The position numbers and the translations under genes were made by a program. A stretch of DNA of 17,002 nt from Larix sibirica (lineage: Eukaryota; Streptophyta; Pinopsida; Pinales; Pinaceae), in NCBI GenBank assembly GCA_004151065.3, contig NWUY0300028063.1, positions 9,582 through 26,583 on the forward strand. The letters are read 5' to 3'. Below the pieces are notes generated by a model. It was given only the letters and a program-made list of their open reading frames with translations. It had not been told where the DNA came from and ran no database searches. This document shows positions 8,973-16,232 of this stretch, piece by piece. The first letter of the stretch is position 1; every line of letters starts with the position of its first letter.

Positions 8973-9261
8973 TATGATGCATGGTTGATAGACTCAGGTG
9001 CATCTTTTCATGACTCCTGACATGGAGTGGTGTTGTGAATATGAAAAGTATAATGGAGGTGATGTCTTCTTGAGAGGAGACTCAACAACCAAGATCACAA
9101 GATGTCAAAAGGTCTCATTCTTGCTTAAAGATTGCATTGTTAGAACCCTTCTTGGTGTTTTGCATATTCTTGTTTTGGCCAAAAACCTAATATCTGTGAG
9201 TAAGTTGGGTGATGTGGGTGTGCAAACTATAATTGAAAAGGATACATGCAAGATGGTTTGA
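8973..9261 (+). pseudogene. copia aspartic protease remnant
   Basis: The protease processes Gag-Pol. AWLIDSGASFH (8979-9011) contains the active-site DSG, with Asp at 8991-8993 intact. Right after it the expected HMTP reads H-D-S-stop. The bases CATGACTCC instead of the usual CATATGACTCC indicate loss of two bases, so translation shifts. The rest continues in the 8998-9261 frame (MTPDMEWCCEYEKYNGGDVF, DSTTKITRC, VLHILVLAKNLISVSKLG, GVQTIIEKDTCKMV). The catalytic motif and the body of the enzyme therefore lie in different frames. A TGA ends the second frame at 9259-9261. Confidence 0.85.
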
Positions 9262-9590
9262 GGAGCAATTGTGTTGTTGAGGGGAGTTTGGATGGAACTC
9301 TGTACAAGCTATTGGGAAGCACTATCAGTAATGGGTGTAACAATACCGTTGTTTTTGAAAATGAAGCTGATAGAATTTCTACTCATCCTCTAGAGAAGAT
9401 AATGCTCTGGTATTATAGAATGGGACATATTGGAGAGAAGGGTCTTGGTGCTTTGCATAGTAAAGGTAAGGTTGAAGGTATCCTTGATTGTTCTTTAGAT
9501 TTCAATTTCCACAAACACTGTGTATATGGAAAACACAATTGGATGAGATTCCCATATGGTGCTACAAGGGCAAAAGGGATCTTGGAGATG
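9246..9590 (+). pseudogene. copia pre-integrase HHCC domain remnant
   Basis: The 9246-9668 frame carries the zinc-binding N-terminal domain of integrase: LEKIMLWYYRMGHIGEKGLG, then ILDCSLDFNFHKHCVYGKHN, and FPYGATRAKGILEMIHS. The family pattern is H...H...C..C. The first His (expected in LWHxRxGH) is Tyr at 9411-9413, and the first Cys of the CxxC pair is His at 9510-9512. The His at 9426-9428 and Cys at 9519-9521 are kept. Two of four zinc ligands are therefore lost. The - strand frame at 9413-9658 is a shadow. Confidence 0.85.
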
Positions 9591-10210
9591 ATACATAGTG
9601 GATATGTTTGGACCTGTACTTGTTCCATCTTTGGGAGGATCTTTGTACTATATCTCATTTCTAGATGATATTTCTATGAAAACATGGTTGTATTTCATGA
9701 AGAAGAAATATTAGGTTTTCGAAAAATTCAAAGAGTTCAACGCTTTTGTAGGAAACTAGATAGAGAAGAAAATATAAGCGTTGATTGATAATGGAGGAGA
9801 GTTTTGTGGGAAATGTTTTGAGCGATTCTATAAATAGTGTGGAATAGCACAACAAAATACAACTCCATAGACACCTCATCAGAATGGAGTCGTAGGAAGG
9901 ATGGATAGGACGCTAATGGAAAAGGCAAGGAGCATGCTTAGTGGTGCAGGCATATAATAGAAATTCTAGGCAGAGGTAGTAGATGCTACACGATATTTGA
10001 TCAACTGATCACCTACATCAACACTGGTTGATAAGTCTCCTGATGAGGCATGGACTAGTAAGAAACCCTCTCCTTGTACATCTTGGAGTGTTTGGCTGTG
10101 ATGCTTATGAGCAAGCTGGACAATAAAGCAGAGAAATGTATTTTCATTGGTTATAAAGATGGAGTAAAAGGTTACACACTTGGAATCTAGTAATAAGGGA
10201 GATTCTTTAC
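9590..10210 (+). pseudogene. copia integrase catalytic core remnant
   Basis: The integrase core inserts element DNA through a D-D-E triad. After MIHS the expected Asp codon is broken by one extra G at 9600-9601, pushing the frame off, so the first Asp is lost in translation. With the frame followed past it, words such as SLGGSLYYISFLDD, KTWLYFMKKK and EKFKEFNAFV are readable. The second Asp is kept in IDNGGEFCGK (Asp at 9787-9789). The third residue is lost: NGVVGRMDRTLMEKARSML has Gly (GGA, 9895-9897) where the family has the catalytic Glu. Stops are frequent (for example 9712-9714 and 9838-9840). Further on, YLIN, PDEAWTSKKPS and FIGYKDGVKGY-like words reach about 10180. Confidence 0.85.
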
Positions 10211-10500
10211 AGTCGAGATGTGATCTTCAGAGAAGTTGAAAGCACTTCCAAGGATGAATATGAACCAATAAAAGGAGTACCAAAGAAAATAGAGTTTGAG
10301 CTGGAGAATGGAGAATTTGACACATTGAATGAAGATGAGTTAGATGAATCAGATGATGAGTAGGAACTGTAGACCGTGCTCTTATGGAGATCTGTTTGAG
10401 TAAGAAGGCAAACAAAAATGTACAATCCATCTAATTTTTGTTCTGCTTTTGTTTTATTTGATATTGAAGATGATCCCAAAATTGTTAGACACAATTAATT
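10211..10500 (+). pseudogene. copia linker between integrase and RT
   Basis: This is the variable linker of copia Pol, rich in Glu and Asp (sequence repeatedly GAA, GAG, GAT, GATGAG). The acidic + strand composition produces a Ser-rich open frame on the - strand (10207-10494), which is a shadow. The linker joins the end of the integrase (YSRDVIFREV-like, about 10210-10240) to the RT start. No function is known for such linkers. Confidence 0.6.
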
Positions 10501-10957
10501 CCGAGGAGGGTAAACTCTAGAAGAAGGCCATGGTTGAAGGAATGGAGACCTTGGTAAAAAATGAGGCATGGGACTTGGTCAAGTTGCCCGATGGAAGAAA
10601 ACCCATTGGTAGAAAATGGGTGTTCAAGAAAAATCTCAATGCAAAAGGTAGAGTAGAGAAGTACAAGTCTCGCTTGGTAGCATTAGGATATTCCTAGGTG
10701 GAGGGAGTTGATGTTGATGAGATTTTCTCTCTTGTTGCGAGATTGATTTCCATTAAATTTGTATTGTCTCTTGTTGCAACATTTGATCTTGAAGCGGAAC
10801 AAATGGATGTAAAGACAATGTTCCTACATGGGGACTTGGATTGAAGAAATCTCAATGAAACAACCTAAAGGATTCACAATTAAGGGTAAGAAGGAATTGG
10901 TTTGCAAGTTGAAAAAGTCCCTATATGGCCTAAAGCCATCCCTAAGAACTTGTAGGC
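10501..10957 (+). pseudogene. copia reverse transcriptase, N-terminal half only
   Basis: The typical copia RT beginning is clear: MVEGMETLVKNEAWDLVKLP, GRKPIGRKWVFKKN, KGRVEKYKSRLVALGYS (about 10530-10695), a TAG in place of the usual Gln, then EGVDVDEIFSLVAR and MDVKTMFLHGDLD (10803-10841, catalytic Asp at 10806-10808). A TGA (10842-10844) and a frame change follow, and the 10828-11049 frame continues with EISMKQPKGF and KKELVCKLKKSLYGLKPS. Homology stops at about 10957. The YVDD box is missing. The remainder of that open frame, which crosses the N at 10983, is not RT sequence. Confidence 0.9.
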
Positions 10958-11461
10958 TTGTAGCACGTTGTGTTTTGGATTCNAGGGAGCTATGTATAAG
11001 CATGAGTATGAGGCTGAGTTCGTGTATGAGTGCTTCATCATTTGCTTGAGTTGATATGTTGCTAACCCTGCAGGTTATAGATGCATTGAAAAGCTTTGGT
11101 TTTATAGTATGTGTTTAGTTATGCATTGCATTCACCTTTATGAGGTACTGCTTGACTTCATGTGGACTTGGGGAAGGGAGTAGATAACCCCTGTTGTGTT
11201 TTCAGAACCCCTCTATGGGTCAGGTGAAGGGAGAAGTCATGGCAGGAGGTAGGCAGAGTCTCTTATAGGAGGGTAAAGGCACATAGGGGAGGTTATGGAC
11301 AATGTTTCAGTTGGAAAAATGACAAGGTTAGAGCCCTCAGGTGTGATAAAGGATTAGACTAGTGCATAAATCTATCCAAGAGATTTCCAACGGTGCCAGA
11401 CTTGCCCAATTTGGCCCAAGGATGAAAGAGTTATAATCTTGGGAAGCTCGTTGGTGCAAGG
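10958..11461. other. Unassigned sequence between copia and the CpG-rich array
   Basis: No homology was recognised in any frame. An ambiguous base lies at 10983. The sequence becomes steadily more G-rich from about 11160 (GGGGAAGGGAG, GGTCAGGTGAAGGGAG). Its style, non-coding and G-rich with a following tandem array, would fit the LTR or leader of another retrotransposon. I found no TG...CA ends and no second copy in the window to prove it. Confidence 0.35.
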
Positions 11462-12013
11462 GTCTGTGGTCCCAACCTTTCCGCATCTGCAATGCGGATT
11501 GCGTATTGCGGAGATCGGGGACCGACCTTTGGAATGGCGTGGTTAGCTGTCCGACTTTCTGAATCCGCAAGGCGGATTGCAGTTGCGGAATTCGAAAGGG
11601 CAATTTCCACGGGATAGGTGAGTTGGAATCCCAACTTTCTGCATCCACAAGGCGGAATGCAAATTGCGGGAATCAGAAGATGATTTCCACGGGGATTGGC
11701 ACGTTGGATTTCTGATTTCCGGCATCCGCAACGCGAGTTGCGGATTGCGGAATTGCGGAGGAGTAAATTCTCCGGGACAACAATTTGAGGACTCTGAATT
11801 CTAAGTTTTGCATGCGGATTGCGGAACTGCAGAGGGCGAATGGGTGAATTGTCGAGGTCATGCGTTGACTCCGACTTCTGACTTCTGCATCTTGGATTGC
11901 GGAATTCAGGAGCGTGATTTCGTCGAACAGGCGGATTTGGAAAACTGACTCCCGAATTCCGACTGCGGGTTGTGGAAAGGAGATTGCGGATTGCGGATCA
12001 GCAGCCATTGCGG
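11462..12013 (+). repeat. G+C-rich, CpG-rich tandem array, about seven diverged units of 73-90 bp
   Basis: The unit centres on TTTCYGCATCYGC-AAGGCGGATTGC followed by a TTGCGG block. Anchors begin at about 11478, 11556, 11636, 11716, 11806, 11883 and 11956, giving spacings of 78, 80, 80, 90, 77 and 73 bp. A second anchor, ATTTCCACGGG, occurs at 11603 and 11683, also 80 bp apart, with decayed versions near 11765 and 11914. The words GCGGATTGCGG and TTGCGGA recur inside units as well, so there is a short sub-repeat nested in the 80-bp repeat. The composition contrasts sharply with the AT-rich flanks. Overlapping - strand open frames of up to 118 codons arise because the repeat has few stop triplets on that strand. 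They show no known domain. Confidence 0.8.
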
Positions 12014-12029
12014 TTGTCTGTAAAATCAA

Positions 12030-12519
12030 AGAGATTTATTGAAAAAAATGTATCAGTGGGTCTCCCATCGCCTCTGAAGGGAACCATGGCAACCGGGGAC
12101 ATGACACTAAGCCTGATTAGATGGTGAATTTTCTATGTATCAAATGGTGTACATGTACATGCCATTCGTATTCTTCCACATATGGTAAGCTCTTCATCAA
12201 CAAAAAGGAATTGGAACACCTATGACTTAATTCATTCTATGAAGCGCATTAGGTTGGGTTCACAGAAGGCTAAGGATCTTGTTTATGTGCATTCCAACCT
12301 TCACCTTGCATTTTGCAAAGGTCCGGAATATAACAATGAGCCTTATAGGGATTGGGATGTGGATCTAGAATCCCCTAACTTGGATACTTCTTTTACTAAT
12401 AATCTTGAGGAACCTAGAAGTGGGATTGGAAATACTTACTTCACTCCAAAATCCAGTGCTAAATGTGCATCATGTTCTATTTTCATGATGAAGATGAAGA
12501 TGATGATTTTGACTACTAG
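12030..12519 (+). pseudogene. hAT transposase C-terminal remnant, copy 2
   Basis: This is the best preserved hAT piece. ISGSPIASEG (12052-12081) is in one frame. From 12083 a second frame runs to about 12470: TMATGDMTLSLIRW, then a TGA at 12125-12127 exactly where the second Trp of the conserved WW pair belongs. It continues with AIRILPHMVSSSSTKRNW, NTYDLIHSMKRIRLGSQKAK, DLVYVHSNLHL and YNNEPYRDWDVD. After one more frame change an acidic tail (HDEDEDDDFDY) ends at TAG 12517-12519. The ERN motif reads KRN; its Glu is commonly taken as the last catalytic residue of hAT enzymes. One TGA and two frameshifts separate it from an open transposase C-terminus. The stretch from ATG 12182 is open for 128 codons, but the last 30 are out of frame with the family. 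Upstream domains are absent and the CpG-rich array abuts directly. Confidence 0.85.
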
Positions 12520-13178
12520 GATTCAACAACTTCTAGCTGATGTTTTTTTCTATGTTCAATACTTGTAGCATTGTAGCCTACAAGTTCTTATTGGGTATTG
12601 TTGCTTGCATGATGTCATCATCTATGATAAATAATATATATATATGGGTTTTCTAGTAAATTGTGACTTGTCTTATCTTTTATGTTCGTCATTAAATGTT
12701 CTTGCTCATTTATTCATAACATGTTTTGTCAAAGTTCCAAAATTATATGTTATTGATAAAATAGCACATTATTATATGTATCTTATGATATCACATTTCC
12801 AAAAATTCTAAAATTTTGGGCATCATGTTTCTAGTGTGTACATGTTTCCATGTATCATTCAACTTAAATAATAAGAGGAAAGTAACATGCACTTTGTGAA
12901 CCCTTGCATAAATCTTGAAAAAAACTATTTATGGGGTGGAATTTTAACAAGTACATGGGAATTTGAAAATCGTAGATAGAAATCAATCCCCACTCCAAGA
13001 AAATATATATGATGGTAATGGAAACGATAATTTTTCCCTCCTAAGATCAATGGATGTCATATGATAAACCTTTTTCTCTCCATCCCCAACTGCTAAAATG
13101 ACAAATAACCCCAAAAATCCAATTTTGCCCCTTGATAGGCACTCTTCCCTAAATGGTGATTTTTATTAATCACAAATC
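12520..13178. other. Gene-free AT-rich stretch between hAT copy 2 and the LTR element
   Basis: This presumably starts with the 3' UTR of the hAT copy, but no terminal inverted repeat could be recognised. A short (TA)n run lies at about 12630-12642. No coding frame was found on either strand. It ends at the TA (decayed TG) that opens the 5' LTR. Confidence 0.4.
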
Positions 13179-13734
13179 TATTGAGAATGGTGTAATCTTC
13201 ACATGTGACCGTGGCCATCTTATATTATGACATCAATACATTAGTTGGGCATTAAATATGGCTAAGGTATCATGTATTTTAATGCTAGGTTACGGTTAAG
13301 GACCAAGGTCAACATAGTCAATTTTGATATGTACGATCAATAATCCTCTTGGGGAATACACCTTACTTATGTGGGTCCATAACCCCATTTTGGAGGACAC
13401 ACTACTTAAGTTGTGTATAAATACACAACTCAAACCTCATTTGTAAATCATTTTTTATCATTGAAGTTTTGAAGAATCTCTAATATTAAATTGTTTTAAG
13501 CCTACAAGCAATATATCTTTAATATTCTCTTGTGGTTGGCATAGTTTCTCTTTTATGTGCATTTGTGCATCTAATATAAAGTGCACTCAAGATTGGGCAT
13601 CCTTCTCTCTCCAACGCACTTTTGGTTCAACCCTAGTACACTTCTTTAGTGTTGTTTTTTCTTTTTCTACTTCAGGTTTTTGGGTTGGCGTTTTGGTTCC
13701 ATTCAATGCCCTATCTCTATATGTGATCTCAACA
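13179..13734 (+). repeat. 5' LTR, 556 bp
   Basis: The right end is fixed by the primer binding site that follows (…CTCAACA then TGGTATC). The left end is set by alignment to the 3' LTR start: TATTGAGAATGGTGTAATCTT here against TGTTGAGAATAGTGTTATCTT at 15395. The terminal TG has thus become TA, while the terminal CA is kept. A TATA box lies inside (13416-13423). The 76-codon frame at 13555-13785 crosses the LTR end and is not a gene. Confidence 0.65.
13414..13426 (+). promoter_or_regulatory. LTR TATA box within an 18-bp palindrome
   Basis: TATAAATA (13416-13423) is the centre of TTGTGTATAAATACACAA (13411-13428), whose 8-bp arms TTGTGTAT and ATACACAA are perfect inverted copies around AA. Transcription would start about 30 bp downstream, near 13450, leaving an R-U5 of roughly 280 bp before the primer site. 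Confidence 0.6.
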
Positions 13735-13752
13735 TGGTATCAAAGCCGAGGT
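13735..13752 (+). other. Primer binding site for initiator tRNA-Met
   Basis: TGGTATCAAAGCC matches 12 of 13 bases of the usual plant site TGGTATCAGAGCC, which is complementary to the 3' end of initiator tRNA-Met. The one difference is G to A. It starts immediately after the LTR's terminal CA, the position where first-strand synthesis is primed. Confidence 0.8.
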
Positions 13753-13849
13753 GAATCTTCTCTTATTCATTTCCTTGTTTTTTAGGTTGATACTTCTGTG
13801 ATCATACTTGGCATGTGAAAAAAAAAACTAACAAGAGGATTATTGGGGT

Positions 13850-14170
13850 TCTTTCATTGTGTTCACTAGTTGGAAAAGCACTTTATTAGTGTTGCATGTG
13901 CATGTCTCTTGCACTAATTAAAATGATTTTTTCAATATATTAGTGCACCCAACATTAGTGTTTACTCATTTATTTTAGCATTTTTCGTCAAATATTTTGG
14001 AGACTTTTCACTAGTGGTGTCACATTTTTTGTCTCTACAAAACTAGGGTTCCCAAATCTATTTTTTCAACAACGATTTGGAAACTTTTGGCTAGCCGCAT
14101 CACTATTTTGTGACCGGTGATCCATATATTTTTTGCTAGTCACTTCCCTAAAAACCGTGGATTTCGGGTT
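13850..14170 (+). repeat. Degenerate repeats in the leader of the LTR element
   Basis: The leader contains loosely repeated blocks. The clearest pair is GGAGACTTTTCACTAGTGG (about 14000), followed by TGTCACATTTTTTGTC, against GGAAACTTTTGGCTAGCCG (about 14080), followed by CATCACTATTTTGTGAC. They lie about 80 bp apart. TTAGTG words recur between 13880 and 13965. No coding is seen. Leader repeats of this kind often belong to packaging or dimerisation regions, but that role is inference. Confidence 0.4.
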
Positions 14171-14815
14171 TCCTATTCATCTCTTAAGGTTTTATCGTCT
14201 CTTCAAAACCCAACTATATATTCTTGTTTAATTTTGCAACAATATTTTCTCTAGGGTTCTATATTTTTAGCTACAACTTGCACTACCAAATACAGAAACA
14301 ATGTACTACAGATTCCTTGGAAGCACTAGTACCATTTCCTTCTTGGGTCTATATAGGGGATTCTTTGACAACTTTAAGAGCCTTCTCCTTCATTGAACCT
14401 AATGACCTCAAAATGGATTTATGCCCTATTTAATGACACTATTTATAATTGGGGAAAAACTTAAATAAATGAATTCTATATGCAATATCTATCACACATA
14501 GTTATGTATGCAAGTTTTGTTGGCTTGTCTCCAAGGGATTGAAGAACTTGCAAGACTAATAGTTTGTGACTAGGATCTTCTATATGATATTGCTAACAAT
14601 TCACAATTCACATCTAATTGTGCACTGAACATGAGTTTGATGTATTGTTCCAAACCTTTGATCAAGGTACAACTTCATCATTTTTTCATTTCATGTTTTG
14701 TGGATAAAGTACTTGGGCCCGTATGTGCCTATATTGTTTTTGAGTCTTCTAGTACAGATGCTACATTTAATGGAGTTTCCATTCGCAATTCATTAGGATA
14801 GTTTCCACTACCTCT
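14171..14815. other. Interior of the LTR element without recognisable coding
   Basis: The only notable frame is 69 codons at 14224-14433 (+), with a hydrophobic start and no family resemblance. Gag would be expected here, but no UBN2, zinc knuckle or other Gag motif can be read in any + strand frame. Confidence 0.4.
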
Positions 14816-15040
14816 TTATGAAATTGACATACAAATGATAGTCAACATATTCCAATTGATCTCTTCCATAGTATGATGGTGATCCTTTTTTAATGTAATA
14901 TACTCTACAACTTTGCAATCAAATGTATGCGCCACTCTTTGTACCTCCAACCAATCAACATGCTTTAGTGGATCCTTCATGTATACCTCTTCCAAAGGCC
15001 AGTTGTGGAACCGTGTTGGTGTTGGAGATATGTCATTCAT
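14816..15040 (-). CDS. Unrecognised antisense open frame in the LTR element
   Basis: A 74-codon frame runs opposite to the element: MNDISPTPTRFHNWPLEEVY, then KHVDWLEVQRVAHTFDCKVV and KKDHHHTMEEINWNML. Its composition is protein-like (charged, with Trp, His and Cys) rather than the low-complexity style of chance frames in AT-rich DNA. I do not recognise it. It could be a fragment of a host gene captured in reverse, a piece of another transposon inserted in reverse, or chance. A second antisense frame with acidic composition lies further right (15474-15580). Neither has a supported start or a family. Confidence 0.2.
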   Translation of the reverse strand: MNDISPTPTRFHNWPLEEVYMKDPLKHVDWLEVQRVAHTFDCKVVEYITLKKDHHHTMEEINWNMLTIICMSIS

Positions 15041-15166
15041 GGGTGGTTATATCTTCACTATGTGGCCCACACTCAACATTAAAGATTAAATTTGCAATGC
15101 TCCTCTCCAACACTTATTATTTAGGTTCAAGGGCAATGTTGTGAATGGGGCCAATCCCTATTTTGT

Positions 15167-15346
15167 GTTGGGTATCCATAAACCCACTCACTATTGGATC
15201 TTGGCCATGGCCAACCCATTTGAGTTGGGTATCCTCAAACCCACTCAGAGTGGTATTAAAGTTGTGTATCCATAAATCTACTCTCATTTGTATTTCAGCC
15301 TTGGCCAACAATTTATTGAGTTGGTATCTATAAAGTCACTCACATC
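15167..15346 (+). repeat. Four-copy tandem repeat near the 3' end of the LTR interior
   Basis: Units begin with GTTGGGTATCCATAAACCCA or close variants at 15167, 15224, 15261 and 15320. Spacings are 57, 37 and 59 bp. The two long units carry a filler with CTTGGCCA(TGG)CCAA, which the short unit lacks, so units alternate long, short, long. The array ends about 45 bp before the polypurine tract. The 64-codon - strand frame over it is a product of the repeat. Confidence 0.7.
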
Positions 15347-15385
15347 TATATTCACCATTTCTCTTCATGGCCTCTTGTTCAATGT

Positions 15386-15394
15386 AAGGGGTGG
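15386..15394 (+). other. Polypurine-like tract before the 3' LTR
   Basis: AAGGGGTGG (about 15386-15394) sits directly before TGTTGAG, the 3' LTR start. A purine-rich tract at this place primes second-strand synthesis in LTR elements. One T interrupts it, consistent with the decay of the element. Confidence 0.55.
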
Positions 15395-15460
15395 TGTTGA
15401 GAATAGTGTTATCTTCACAAGTAGCCACGAGTATCTCATATTGTGTCATTATGCTTGTGG
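15395..15460 (+). repeat. 3' LTR start, truncated or strongly diverged
   Basis: TGTTGAGAATAGTGTTATCTTCACA and what follows align with 13179 onward at roughly 42 of 60 positions, the differences being mostly transitions. After about 15460 I can no longer follow the similarity, and no second copy of the TATA palindrome or the LTR end is visible, so most of this LTR has been lost or replaced. Confidence 0.55.
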
Positions 15461-16229
15461 TTATTGAGGATCTAGCCTTACTCCAACAACGACAATTTCA
15501 AGTTCAATTTCAAGTTTGAGAGTTGTTGCATCTTCCTCTTCCTCCTTTTCACAAATAGCTTGATGGGTAGCTTGTTTAATTTATGAGGTTGAACTTGTAC
15601 AAATTGCAACCTCATGCTCTAGGATTCTTGCAATGTGTTATTTCAAGCAACTAACCCCCCCTATCATAGATTTCCCCACAAGTTACAATTCAATTGATGT
15701 TGGTTTGTCTTGTCTTCAGGTTTAGCATACTACAAAAATGGGTCCAAAACATTCAACATATTGGCAAGGCAATATTCAACTTCAAACTTCACACCCATGG
15801 AAAAAATGAAAAATAAAGAGCATTAAAGAATGTTGGTAAAAAAAAACTTACTTTAAATCCTTTTTTAACCAATGAAAATATGATAATAGCCTAAATTGCA
15901 TAGAATGTTGCCAATGGGTCTATGCCATGTCCTTAAAATTGATCAAACACCAAAACTCATATTGTACGGCCTAAAATGCATATCACAAACAAGAAACATG
16001 TTTCAAATTTGTACCACAAATTGTACAATGCATTTCCTCTCGATATGGATGATTTTGACTAGGCTTGACTACATAAACCCTCCTTGGTGACTCTAAACCT
16101 TGATTTAAGGTTAATTAGGTATTAATGACACTTCTAGAAGCCTCTAAGAACATAATTTTTCTCATTAAAAGGAATTCTTTCAATTTTTTTCTCACACAGT
16201 TTGAATGAAGGAAATTCTAGTAAAAGGAT
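15461..16229. other. Gene-free stretch after the LTR element
   Basis: No gene can be supported. On the - strand, 15474-15580 is open with an acidic, protein-like stretch (IKQATHQAICEKEEEEDATT, then LKLEIELEIVV), closed by stops on both sides and without a recognised family. Part of its regularity comes from an 11-12 bp direct repeat, CAATTTCAAGTT, on the + strand (about 15489-15512). The 64-codon + frame at 15896-16090 has no motif. Confidence 0.35.
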
Positions 16230-16232
16230 TTT

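Larger units (their letters stand above)
8341..10957 (+). mobile_element. Ty1/copia retrotransposon gag-pol remnant, 3'-truncated
   Basis: The domain order gag, protease, integrase, reverse transcriptase is diagnostic of Ty1/copia (gypsy elements place integrase last). Each domain is readable, but in changing frames with numerous stops. The RT ends right after KKSLYGLK (about 10912-10938): the YVDD catalytic box, RNase H and 3' LTR are absent and replaced by unrelated sequence from about 10957. No 5' LTR can be confirmed. The wording of the domains is that of TNT1-94-like plant elements. Lesions at active sites are described in the sub-entries. It could only be mobilised in trans, and without LTRs not even that. 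Confidence 0.9.
13179..15460 (+). mobile_element. Non-autonomous LTR retrotransposon without gag-pol (LARD/TRIM-like)
   Basis: Five landmarks lie in correct order and orientation. They are a 5' LTR (13179-13734), a primer binding site for initiator tRNA-Met directly after it (13735-13747), an interior of about 1.66 kb, a purine-rich tract (about 15386-15394), and the start of a 3' LTR (from 15395). Its first 60 bases match the 5' LTR start at about 42 positions by hand count. I found no gag, protease, integrase or RT motif in the interior in any frame, unlike the neighbouring copia remnant, whose decayed domains are all readable. The tRNA-Met site is usual for copia-type elements, but the lineage is otherwise open. 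The low LTR similarity suggests an old insertion. The 3' LTR appears cut short or diverged beyond recognition after about 70 bp. Confidence 0.65.

Noticed and set aside
10207-10494. Ser-rich 95-codon - strand frame
   Set aside because: It is the reverse reading of the acidic GAA/GAT-rich copia linker, so the serine runs follow from composition.
13555-13785. 76-codon + strand frame with hydrophobic stretches
   Set aside because: It crosses the LTR end and the primer binding site, so it is unlikely to be a real gene.
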